A program made the position numbers and the translations under genes. Shown piece after piece: positions 17,519-25,409 of a stretch of 64,000 bases of DNA. Within the stretch, counting starts at the first letter, position 1. Each line of letters opens with the position of its first letter. Source of the stretch: Bacillus sp. FJAT-45350 (GTDB taxonomy: Bacteria > Bacillota > Bacilli > Bacillales > NISU01); NCBI RefSeq assembly GCF_002335805.1, contig NZ_NISU01000002.1, positions 262,838-326,837 on the forward strand, in the 5' to 3' direction. The notes beneath the pieces were generated by a model. That model made no database searches and was not told the DNA's origin. It worked only from the letters and a program-made list of their open reading frames with translations.

Positions 17519-18916
17519 ATGAATAATAGAAACTGGCAAAAAGAAATTGATGAACGAAAAAATGAAATTATTAGTGACACACAGGTATTCCTTAGAATTA
17601 ATAGTGTGTTAGATGAAGAGTCAGTAGCACGAAATGCCCCCTTTGGTAAAGGAATTATGGAGTCTTTAAATTATTTGTTAACAAAGGGTGAAGCTGACGG
17701 TTTTAAAGTGAAAAACCTTGATGGCTATGCTGGGTATATAGAGTTTGGTGAAGGAGAAGAATCCGTTGGTATACTCTGTCATGTCGACGTCGTACCTGAG
17801 GGAGATGGATGGACAAGCCCTCCATTTTCGGCTGAAATTCGTGAAGGAAGAATTTATGCAAGGGGAGCAATTGACGATAAAGGTCCAACAATGGCTGCGT
17901 ATCATGCAATGAAGCTCGTTAAAGATTTAGGCCTATCATTAAATAGACGAGTTCGCATGATTATTGGTACAGATGAAGAAAGTACATGGCAATGTGTTGA
18001 CCATTATTTTAAGCATGAGGAAATGCCAACAGTGGGATTTGCTCCAGATGCTGATTTTCCTATTATCTATGCTGAGAAAGGGATTTGTGATTTTCAGCTT
18101 ATACATAAGGGAAGTGAAGAAGAGGGAGATTGTACTCTAGTGTCCTTTACTTCTGGACGCCGTTTTAATATGGTTCCAGACAAAGCTGAGGCAGTAGTAC
18201 AATTCGCTTCTAAGGATAATATTGCGGAAGAATTTGAGCAGTTTATAGCTAACAATCAGCTTAAGGGTGCTTGTCGTAAAGAGAGTGATGGCTACCGTTT
18301 TACATTAGAAGGAATGTCTGCACATGGAATGGAACCGAAGAAAGGCAAGAATGCGGGACTTTTTCTAGCAAAGTTTTTAAGTGGCTACTCTATTGGAAAC
18401 GGGAAAGATTTTCTCTCCTTCATTAGTGAGTATTTTGTAAATGATTCTCGTGGAAAAGGGTTAGGTATTGCTTATACTGATGAGATCACGGGGGATCTAA
18501 CAATTAATATTGGGACAATCCAATATGCTGAGAACGTTGGAAAAATTGGCGTTAATATGCGCTATCCAGTAACAACTGAATATGAAGCGGTAATAAAAAC
18601 TATTAAAGAGAAGGCGTCCGAAAAAGAATTTGAATGTAATTTGCTAGATAATTCTAAACCACACCATGTCGACAAAAATCACCCGTTAATTAAGACATTA
18701 CAAAAGGTTTATCAAAACCAAACTGGTGAAGAGGCAACATTACTTTCTATCGGTGGGGGAACATATGCAAGGTCATTAGAATCTGGTGTCGCATTTGGTC
18801 CTCTATTTCCAGGAAGAGAGGAAGTAGCCCACCAAAAAGATGAGTATATTGAGATAGAGGATTTATTAAAGGCAACTTCTATCTATGCAGAAGCGATTTA
18901 TGAATTGAGTAAATAA
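17519..18916 (+). CDS. pepV: Dipeptidase PepV (M20 family, zinc)
   Basis: A 465-residue M20A metallopeptidase that cleaves dipeptides, including beta-Ala and D-Ala-containing ones in the family. Metal and catalytic motifs: ILCHVDVVPEGDGW (His-x-Asp), YARGAIDDKGP (bridging Asp), GTDEES (general-base Glu and metal ligand), PDADFP, and a C-terminal HQKDEYIEIED with the last His ligand. AAGGAGATT precedes the ATG. Length matches B. subtilis PepV (YtjP). Cytosolic, with no signal peptide. It ends in a bidirectional terminator shared with the convergent ywaF-like gene. Confidence 0.95.
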   Translation: MNNRNWQKEIDERKNEIISDTQVFLRINSVLDEESVARNAPFGKGIMESLNYLLTKGEADGFKVKNLDGYAGYIEFGEGEESVGILCHVDVVPEGDGWTSPPFSAEIREGRIYARGAIDDKGPTMAAYHAMKLVKDLGLSLNRRVRMIIGTDEESTWQCVDHYFKHEEMPTVGFAPDADFPIIYAEKGICDFQLIHKGSEEEGDCTLVSFTSGRRFNMVPDKAEAVVQFASKDNIAEEFEQFIANNQLKGACRKESDGYRFTLEGMSAHGMEPKKGKNAGLFLAKFLSGYSIGNGKDFLSFISEYFVNDSRGKGLGIAYTDEITGDLTINIGTIQYAENVGKIGVNMRYPVTTEYEAVIKTIKEKASEKEFECNLLDNSKPHHVDKNHPLIKTLQKVYQNQTGEEATLLSIGGGTYARSLESGVAFGPLFPGREEVAHQKDEYIEIEDLLKATSIYAEAIYELSK

Positions 18917-18923
18917 AGTTAGT

Positions 18924-18971
18924 AAGGGGTCAATGAAAAAGTGAAAATCATACTTTTTCATTGACCTCTTA
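18924..18971. terminator. Bidirectional terminator pepV / ywaF-like gene
   Basis: Stem AAGGGGTCAATGAAAAAGT/ACTTTTTCATTGACCTCTT. The upper part (GAAAAAGTGAAAATCA...) is very close to the 3' hairpin of repeat family A, suggesting a solo derivative of that repeat. Confidence 0.85.
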
Positions 18972-19682
18972 TTTTGCAACTCTTTTGTTTCTTACCTTAA
19001 AGGGGATGTAAAGAAGAAGGAACAGTGTAAAAGCTACTATTTGTAGAGAGAGAATATACCATGGATATGGACCTAAATAGTCGAGTACAGTAGGAGAAGT
19101 TGGTTTCTGCGCAAGGTACATATAATTTGCTCCAGTAATTTGGTTGGCTATATATGCAGTAAGAGCCACTCCGTTTAGAAAAAGAAATGATTTAATAAGG
19201 GAATAAAACGTTATCCTCATCTTTTCAACCCAAACCATATATAACACAGCATAAATAATAGCAAAATGAGCTATGAAAAAATGAAAGAAGCGAAAGTGAG
19301 GAAATGTGTAAAATAGCTCAGGAGTTAAAATGGCTAAAAATGCCCCGGCTAATCCAAAAAAATAAACGAATTCAAAAATGATTTTAATTCTAGTAAGTAG
19401 CATCCCTATGCAGAGGTACAGGCTAATAGTGCATAATTGCAAAGGTAAATGGTACGCCAAATTCCATACACCTACATAGTAACTCCAAAGATGTATGCTA
19501 ATTTCTGACACAATAAGTAATAGTAGTATAACGATACGTCCATATATTTTAATCGATTTTGTATTACGCCAAAGATAAAATGCCCATACAGATAAAAGAA
19601 AAATTAATACGGTTGAGATATGTACCTTTGAAAAAAACAAATGCTCATCGATGAAAGCTTCCCTCGTAATAAACTCTGCCAT
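18969..19682 (-). CDS. TIGR02206 / YwaF-family integral membrane protein
   Basis: A 237-residue protein with six to seven hydrophobic helices. The family pattern is visible: IHLWSYYVGVWNLAYHLPLQ with conserved HLPLQLC in helix 3, and TYANYMYL-like NYMYLAQKPTSPTVLDYLGP in the last loop, ending in PWYILSL. The ATG at 19682 follows AGGAGGGG; an in-frame ATG at 19700 would place the ribosome site within the gene. Function unknown; B. subtilis YwaF is the recognisable relative. Confidence 0.83.
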   Translation of the reverse strand: MAEFITREAFIDEHLFFSKVHISTVLIFLLSVWAFYLWRNTKSIKIYGRIVILLLLIVSEISIHLWSYYVGVWNLAYHLPLQLCTISLYLCIGMLLTRIKIIFEFVYFFGLAGAFLAILTPELFYTFPHFRFFHFFIAHFAIIYAVLYMVWVEKMRITFYSLIKSFLFLNGVALTAYIANQITGANYMYLAQKPTSPTVLDYLGPYPWYILSLQIVAFTLFLLLYIPFKVRNKRVAK

Positions 19683-19776
19683 ATTGTCCCCTCCTTGCAA
19701 AGACTCTTTTATAGTTTCTCTAAGTCTTATAAGAAGTTATACAAAATATAATAAGAGAAAGGATGAGTATTTAGGA

Positions 19777-19942
19777 GGCCGCTGAAAAAGTCCAATCTAG
19801 ACGATTCGAGAAGTGGTAATGGCTCTGCACGTTGCGCGCTTGCTATGAGAAAACTACTCATAGCGCGCTTTTGAAAAGAGGCAACGGCTTCGCGCATTAC
19901 TTAAAGTCCGCTGAAAAAGTGAAATCACTTTTTCAGCGGACT
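19777..19942 (+). repeat. Structured dispersed repeat family A, copy A3 (most complete)
   Basis: Ends carry a 13-bp inverted repeat, CCGCTGAAAAAGT at 19779-19791 and ACTTTTTCAGCGG at 19927-19939, with a third direct copy at 19908-19920 that makes the 3' hairpin. Between them GTAATG/CATTAC (19816, 19895) and GTTGC/GCAAC (19831, 19881) can pair, closing an inner stem GCGCG...GCTATGAG with CTCATAG...CGCGC. It fills the gap between the convergent ends of no gene: upstream of the ywaF-like gene and downstream of cysK. The remainder of the gap shows no other feature. Confidence 0.85.
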
Positions 19943-20054
19943 AGTATCTAGGGGAGCCCTGAAATTACTCCTCCCTATCTATTCACTATTTGTTTAGTAT
20001 ACGACTAATCAGTGAGTGTAGTTTATCACTCCAACTGCTAGAAGACTTACTGAT

Positions 20055-20987
20055 TCATTCAAAATCAAACAAATCTGTGGATAGGTAACGTTCACCTGTA
20101 TCACAAGCGATAGCCACTACTACATCGTCTGGTGTTAGTTTCTTTGCTACTTCTAATGCAGCGAAACAAGCAGCTCCTGAGGATGGTCCAACGAGGATTC
20201 CTTCTTTTTGAGCTAAATCAATTGTAACACGGTACGCATCTTCATCTTCAATTCTTAAGATTTCATCGTACACTTTTTCGTTTAAGATTGGCGGAATAAA
20301 GCCAGGACTAGTTCCTACTAATTTATGTGGTCCTGGTTTGCCACCTGAGAGAACAGGAGAGCCAGCTGGTTCAACAACGTGAACAGTTGCGTCAGGATAG
20401 AACTCACGTAATGACTCTCCTGTACCTGTAATTGTTCCACCAGTACCTGAAGCTGCGACGAATGCAGATAACTTCTTACCGATACTATCAAGACTCTCTT
20501 TAATCTCTACTGCTGTTGTATGCCGGTGAGCATCAGGGTTTGAACTGTTCTCAAATTGCATTGGCATGAAGCCTCCAGGGATTTCCTTTACAAGTTCGTG
20601 AGCTTTATCGATTGCCCCAGGCATTTTCTTATCTCCATCAGTTAAAACTACCTCTGCTCCATATGCTTTAAGAAGGTTAATTCTTTCCTGAGACATTGTA
20701 TCAGGCATAACAAGAATGGAACGATAGCCACGAGCAGCTGCAGTCATAGCAAGGCCAATTCCTGTGTTTCCGCTAGTCGGTTCAATAATAGTGGAATTTG
20801 CATTTATTAAGCCCTCTTTTTCAGCTTGAACAATCATGTTATAAGCAGCACGGTCTTTTACACTGCCACTTGGATTAAAAAATTCTAGTTTTAAATATAC
20901 TTGTGCCCCTTTTGTATCAGCAATACGATTTAACTTTACAAGGGGGGTATTCCCGATTAACTCCGATATATTATTAACTACGCGCAT
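20055..20987 (-). CDS. cysK: Cysteine synthase A (O-acetylserine sulfhydrylase)
   Basis: A 310-residue fold-type II PLP enzyme that makes cysteine from O-acetylserine and sulfide. The PLP lysine is in PSGSVKDRAAYNM (about residue 43), the asparagine loop is TSGNTGIGLAM, and the phosphate-binding loop is GTGGTITGTG near residue 180. AGAGGAAGTGA is the ribosome site. The B. subtilis homologue sits elsewhere (near ftsH), so this may be a second cysteine synthase or a relocated one. No CymR site could be assigned with confidence upstream. Confidence 0.95.
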   Translation of the reverse strand: MRVVNNISELIGNTPLVKLNRIADTKGAQVYLKLEFFNPSGSVKDRAAYNMIVQAEKEGLINANSTIIEPTSGNTGIGLAMTAAARGYRSILVMPDTMSQERINLLKAYGAEVVLTDGDKKMPGAIDKAHELVKEIPGGFMPMQFENSSNPDAHRHTTAVEIKESLDSIGKKLSAFVAASGTGGTITGTGESLREFYPDATVHVVEPAGSPVLSGGKPGPHKLVGTSPGFIPPILNEKVYDEILRIEDEDAYRVTIDLAQKEGILVGPSSGAACFAALEVAKKLTPDDVVVAIACDTGERYLSTDLFDFE

Positions 20988-21214
20988 AAAGTCACTTCCT
21001 CTATACTAATTTATATTTTATTTTACCATAAAAGGATGTATAATTCCTACATTATATATTGGTATTATCGTGTTTGATACTTCACTATTTTTCGTTACAA
21101 TAAAAGTGTTTCCAAAAAGAGTAAGGACAATTGCTAATAATTTCGGTAAAATAAATAATACTATTAACTAAATATTTCGAAATAACAACACAATAAAAAT
21201 GGTGGTGGATAGTT

Positions 21215-21793
21215 ATGGGTACGCATTTTTTTCTTGCTATACCTCTAGAAGCAAAATTAAAACAAGAAATAGGAGATTGGACATCACAACCACAACTTAA
21301 AGAAAAACTAAACTTTAAAAAGTGGGTGCACCCAGAAGATTATCATATTACACTATCCTTTTTAGGTTTTGCAGAAAAGGAAAGACTAGAAAATTTACAA
21401 AATAAACTTAAGCCTCTACTTTTATCGCATAAGTACTTTTCCTTAGAAGTAACAAATCTAGGGGTGTTTGGAAAAGAGTCCAATCCAAGAATACTGTGGA
21501 TAGATATAGACAAGGAAGAGAGGTTATTTGAATTACAGAAGACTGTAGCAAGTGCTTGTCGCTCAGTTGGATTCGAACTTGAAAAACGTCCATATCGTCC
21601 ACATGTAACAATTGCAAGGAAATGGGGAAATCAAGAACCATTTTCTCGTTCGTTATTGGAGGAAAGAATTACAGAAAAGAATACTAGATGGAATGCTAAT
21701 GAGGTGATTCTTTTTCAAACTCACATGGATAAGGCGCCAAAATATGAAGCGATCTTTCGGTTTCCATTAGGGAAAGATGGTGAAGAAACGTGA
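21215..21793 (+). CDS. thpR: RNA 2',3'-cyclic phosphodiesterase ThpR (2H family, YtlP)
   Basis: A 192-residue 2H phosphoesterase. Both catalytic His-x-Thr motifs are present: HITLSFLG (about residue 44) and HVTIARKW (about 129). The family opens 2',3'-cyclic phosphates on RNA ends to 2'-phosphates and was earlier described as 2'-5' RNA ligase. The start codon has GGTGGTGGATAG upstream. Its TGA overlaps the GTG start of lrgA (GTGA), so translation is coupled with the LrgAB pair, an odd but direct gene linkage. Confidence 0.92.
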   Translation: MGTHFFLAIPLEAKLKQEIGDWTSQPQLKEKLNFKKWVHPEDYHITLSFLGFAEKERLENLQNKLKPLLLSHKYFSLEVTNLGVFGKESNPRILWIDIDKEERLFELQKTVASACRSVGFELEKRPYRPHVTIARKWGNQEPFSRSLLEERITEKNTRWNANEVILFQTHMDKAPKYEAIFRFPLGKDGEET

Positions 21794-22155
21794 CAGTTTT
21801 ACGAGTGATATTACATATTTTCATCCTTTATCTATTTTTCTGGATTGGCACCTGGATTCAAGGTGCCTTTGACTTGTTCATTCCAGGAAGTATTATCGGG
21901 ATGTTTTTATTATTCTTATTATTTGCTACTAAACTAGTAAAAGTAAAATGGATTGAACAAGGAACTCAATTATTATTAAGACATATGCCTTTACTCTTTT
22001 TGCCAGTAACGATTGGCATTTTAAACTTCCTAGATGTGTTTGCTGGTAAAGGACTTTTATTAATCGTCGTGGCATTAGTTAGCACATTAATTGTCATGGT
22101 CAGCTCAGGATGGATTAGTCAGTTTATTGCGATGAGAAAGGAAGAGAATTTATAA
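21790..22155 (+). CDS. CidA/LrgA-family holin-like membrane protein
   Basis: A 121-residue protein with four hydrophobic helices and the family motif IPGSIIGMFLLFLLF (residues about 33-47) followed by a FLPVTIGILNF segment. CidA/LrgA proteins form membrane complexes with CidB/LrgB and have been linked to murein hydrolase control and, in B. subtilis, to pyruvate transport. The GTG start overlaps the thpR stop and the TAA overlaps the ATG of the next gene (TAATG), so this is a tightly coupled three-gene operon. Confidence 0.9.
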   Translation: MTVLRVILHIFILYLFFWIGTWIQGAFDLFIPGSIIGMFLLFLLFATKLVKVKWIEQGTQLLLRHMPLLFLPVTIGILNFLDVFAGKGLLLIVVALVSTLIVMVSSGWISQFIAMRKEENL

Positions 22156-22841
22156 TGGAATTCCTACTTTCAATTTCTATCATTCTATTAACAGTTGGGG
22201 TATATTTCGGAGCGAGGAAGTTTTATCAGAAGTATCCTAATCCTTTTACTCTTCCAATTCTAATAGGTACCATTATAATGATACTTATCCTCGTTGTTTT
22301 CAAGATTCCATATGATACTTATATGGTAGGAGGTAAATGGATAGAAATGCTTTTAGGGCCAGCTGTTGTAGCTTTGGCGTATCCTTTATATAAACAATGG
22401 GAAATGTTAAAAAAATATTTTTTCTCTATAATAATAGGAGTATCAATAGGAGCAGTTATCGGAATTTTAAGTGGTTTGCAATTAGCTAAATGGTTAGGGA
22501 TAGAAGAGATGATTATTTACTCTTTAGTTCCAAAATCAGTTACAACACCAGTTGCTATGGACATCGCTCAAACATTAGGAGGGGCACCTCCGTTAGCAGC
22601 AATATTTGTCATGGTTGCTGGGATTGGTGGTGTTGTACTTGGACCTTATATGTATAAATGGTTCAAAATCCATCATTTCTTAGGTAAAGGAATAGGGATA
22701 GGAAGTGCCTCCCATGCAATAGGTACTGCAAAAGCTCTTGAAAACGGTGAAAGGGAAGGAGCGGCAAGTTCTATTGCTATGACTCTTAGTGCAATTGTTG
22801 TATCAATCCTTGGACCGATGATCGTTTTTCTTTTTATGTAA
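22155..22841 (+). CDS. CidB/LrgB-family membrane protein
   Basis: A 228-residue polytopic protein of the LrgB family. Family signatures include LLGPAVVALAYPLYKQW, PKSVTTPVAMDIAQTLGG and GIGIGSASHAIGTAKALE near the C-terminus. It is the usual partner of LrgA/CidA and directly follows it with overlapping codons. No LytS/LytR-type regulator is adjacent, so local control of the pair cannot be read here. Confidence 0.92.
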   Translation: MEFLLSISIILLTVGVYFGARKFYQKYPNPFTLPILIGTIIMILILVVFKIPYDTYMVGGKWIEMLLGPAVVALAYPLYKQWEMLKKYFFSIIIGVSIGAVIGILSGLQLAKWLGIEEMIIYSLVPKSVTTPVAMDIAQTLGGAPPLAAIFVMVAGIGGVVLGPYMYKWFKIHHFLGKGIGIGSASHAIGTAKALENGEREGAASSIAMTLSAIVVSILGPMIVFLFM

Positions 22842-22934
22842 TTCGTAGCTGGTGGGATGAAGAAATAACTGGTATTATTCTATTTGGAACAAATATTTAT
22901 TGAGAGTAAAGCACGGAGTGGAGGTACTTCAATT

Positions 22935-23894
22935 GTGGCTCACTTAATCAAGTTAGAAGATTACATTTCTAGGTATGAGGTTGACATTCATCGTTATCCA
23001 AGCCAATTTACCAGACTTAAGAAAGAACGTTGGTATTATGTGAAATCGGAATGGGAACGAGTAAATCAAACCTATAGAATACCTAATATAATAGAAGATT
23101 TATCACAGACTTCGCTTGGAGATAGTGAAGGAAGAGGTTTTTTCTCAGAAGCAGTTAAAAGGTTAAAAGCTCTACCTTTCTTAAAAAGGAATGAAGTTAT
23201 AGACTCAGAGCATGTTGATGAGGATAAGGTGATAAAGTTTAAGGCAAAGACAATTGAAGAATTAAAGAAAATGTTTTATGACGACCTGTTTGAATCTCAA
23301 ATTCGGTGGGCAAGTTCTTCATTACTGGAACATTCGAGAGTGAATCCAAAATATAGATATGATAAATGGCTGAAATTTTTTCTTCAGCAATTGCCTGACA
23401 ATTATTTGGTGCTTTATTATCCGATTTTTTATATTAAGCAAGCGCCTATTGATATGGAAATTATTATTATCAGTCCTACTGATGTATATTGTATTACGAT
23501 GGTTGAAGCGAATGAGCATAGTGTATTTGAAGCAAGCACAGAACGTTTTTGGCTAGAATTCGTAGATAAAAATCATAAACGTATCCTAAGTCCGTTAATT
23601 GGACTTAATCGGATGGCAGGAATAATAAAAGGAATATATGAAGAAGCAGAAGCTAAATTACCGATCAAAAGAATTGTTTTGTGTCCATACAGTATCATAG
23701 ATAATAAAGCACAGGGTGTTCAAGCTGAATTTATTGATAAACGTACATTTGAATCTTGGACTGATAAATTAAAGAAACATCCTTCACCGATAAAAAGTGT
23801 TCAGCTTAAAGTAGCGAAAGCGCTATTGGCTAGTTGTCAAACAAGAGCATATAAGAGACAAGATATTGAATTAGGGGAAGACCATGAATTTTAA
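22935..23894 (+). CDS. NERD-like domain protein of unknown function
   Basis: About 319 residues from a GTG at 22935, which has GGAGTGGAGG upstream with ten-base spacing; a TTG at 22884 would add 17 residues but has no ribosome site. The N-terminal region (LIKLEDYISRYEVDIHRYP, then FTRLKKERW) is followed by a central hydrophobic YYPIFYIKQAPIDMEIIIIS stretch and VYCITMVEA, which recalls the beta core of NERD/nuclease-related domains. The usual catalytic residues cannot be confirmed by eye. It follows lrgB by about 90 bp. Soluble, no signal peptide. Confidence 0.62.
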   Translation: MAHLIKLEDYISRYEVDIHRYPSQFTRLKKERWYYVKSEWERVNQTYRIPNIIEDLSQTSLGDSEGRGFFSEAVKRLKALPFLKRNEVIDSEHVDEDKVIKFKAKTIEELKKMFYDDLFESQIRWASSSLLEHSRVNPKYRYDKWLKFFLQQLPDNYLVLYYPIFYIKQAPIDMEIIIISPTDVYCITMVEANEHSVFEASTERFWLEFVDKNHKRILSPLIGLNRMAGIIKGIYEEAEAKLPIKRIVLCPYSIIDNKAQGVQAEFIDKRTFESWTDKLKKHPSPIKSVQLKVAKALLASCQTRAYKRQDIELGEDHEF

Positions 23895-24046
23895 TGAAAA
23901 ACTATTATGTAGTTGAAGATGACTTTCTAACTAAGTATAATAGCTTATAGGAAAATTGAACGAATGGAAAGAGGGACTTTGAGGCTACTTCATTAGTGAT
24001 ATACCTTTTGAAATGGCTTCTTTTCCTATTTGAAGGGGATATAAGC

Positions 24047-24364
24047 ATGAGTAAAGCAATACAAACAGACAGCAGTTCATTGAAGATGATCGAAGCTTTT
24101 ACATGGGTAGTTAGAAGAGAAATGAATTGGCCGTTTGGGAATGGATATAGTATATATCTAAAAGAAGTTGACGGTTGTTTAAGCTATGGTGATACTTATC
24201 AAGAAGCAAAGAAAGGTTTAGTAGAAGCTTTTTGTCAGTGGCTTGAGAAGAATGTAGATTTACCACAGCAGAGATTAAACCCCATTCACATCGTTGAAGT
24301 AGAGCCAGCAATGAGTAAAACTGAATTTGACGAAATCAATCTTGCGATACAACAATGGCGATAA
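24047..24364 (+). CDS. Orphan HicB-fold-like protein
   Basis: A 105-residue protein whose middle part, GYSIYLKEVDGCLSYGDTYQ then EAKKGLVEAFCQWLEKN, resembles the partial RNase H-like HicB antitoxin fold (pattern: short strand, GC-x-S-x-GDT-x-x-EA, helix). No HicA toxin gene and no C-terminal DNA-binding domain are visible. AAGGGG precedes the ATG at 24047; the longer frame from 23996 lacks support. It ends at a perfect bidirectional terminator shared with purU. The function is unknown. Confidence 0.65.
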   Translation: MSKAIQTDSSSLKMIEAFTWVVRREMNWPFGNGYSIYLKEVDGCLSYGDTYQEAKKGLVEAFCQWLEKNVDLPQQRLNPIHIVEVEPAMSKTEFDEINLAIQQWR

Positions 24365-24412
24365 AAGACACACAAAAAAACGATCCAGTAGGATCGTTTT
24401 TTTGTGTGTAGT
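24365..24412. terminator. Bidirectional terminator, HicB-like gene / purU
   Basis: Nearly perfect stem ACACACAAAAAAACGATCC/GGATCGTTTTTTTGTGTGT with a four-base loop, giving T-runs on both strands. Confidence 0.93.
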
Positions 24413-25285
24413 CTAAGCAAAGACAATTGTTTTATTCCCGTAAACAATAATCTTGTCATCATTATGCCAAGATACTGCACGAGAAAGTGTAACACGTTCA
24501 ACATTTCTTCCGACAATTTTTAATTCTTCTGCCGTATAACGATGATTCACTCGCATAACCTCTTGTTCTATTATCGGACCTTCGTCTAAATCATTTGTTA
24601 CATAATGTGCAGTTGCTCCAATTAGCTTAACTCCACGATCGAAGGCTCTTTTATAAGGGTTAGCTCCTATAAACGCTGGTAAGAAGGAGTGATGGATGTT
24701 AATGATTTGATTTGGAAACTGTTCAACAAAGTCTGATGTTAAGATTTGCATATAACGAGCAAGAACGATAAAGTCCACATTGTGCTCTTGTAGTAATTTT
24801 GTAGCTTGTACTTCAGCTTCTTGCTTCGTGTCCTTTGTTACCGGTATATGGTAAAATGGAATACCATATGATTCCACTGCTTGTTGAGAATCTAAATGAT
24901 TACTAATAACAAGGGGAATGTCTACTTGTAGTTCACCAGAGCGCCATTTCCAAAGTAACTCCATAAGACAATGGTCTTCTTTTGATACAAAAATTGCCAT
25001 TCTCTTTGTTCGTTTCTCACTTTCTAGTTTCCAATCAATAGAAAATTCTGTCGCTACACTTTCAAAGTTAGTTCGAATAGTATGTAACGAGTCGTCAAAG
25101 CTGTCTAAATCAAACTCTATTCTCATATAAAACATTCCAGATTCAGGATCAGTTGTATATTGATCCGATTGTACAATATTTGCCCCATGCTCGAAAAGAA
25201 AGTTAGAAATGGTCGAGACTATTCCTGGCTTGTCCGGGCAAGAAATTAAAAGCTTAGCTCTATTTTGATTTTTTTTGTATAGCAT
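24413..25285 (-). CDS. purU: Formyltetrahydrofolate deformylase
   Basis: A 290-residue enzyme that hydrolyses 10-formyl-THF to THF and formate, supplying formate for PurT. An N-terminal ACT domain (about residues 9-85: LLISCPDKPGIVSTISNFLF) precedes a formyltransferase-like catalytic domain. Catalytic residues are seen in NIHHSFLPAFIGANPY (His) and GATAHYVTNDLDEGPII (Asp). A GGAGG site precedes the ATG. Monocistronic, convergent with the HicB-like gene. Length is typical. Confidence 0.95.
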   Translation of the reverse strand: MLYKKNQNRAKLLISCPDKPGIVSTISNFLFEHGANIVQSDQYTTDPESGMFYMRIEFDLDSFDDSLHTIRTNFESVATEFSIDWKLESEKRTKRMAIFVSKEDHCLMELLWKWRSGELQVDIPLVISNHLDSQQAVESYGIPFYHIPVTKDTKQEAEVQATKLLQEHNVDFIVLARYMQILTSDFVEQFPNQIINIHHSFLPAFIGANPYKRAFDRGVKLIGATAHYVTNDLDEGPIIEQEVMRVNHRYTAEELKIVGRNVERVTLSRAVSWHNDDKIIVYGNKTIVFA

Positions 25286-25409
25286 GATGTTTCCTCCAAT
25301 AACTAATAATTAACCAAATGAATCATATATAAGACTATATAAAAAAATATTGCAAAAATAAAGAAAAAATAAATTTTATATAGAATCTTTTTGAAGGGAG
25401 GGGTGTTTT

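Noticed and set aside
21035-21075. Possible CymR site upstream of cysK (AATTCC word)
   Set aside because: Only the AATTCC half matches; the remaining positions of the CymR pattern disagree.
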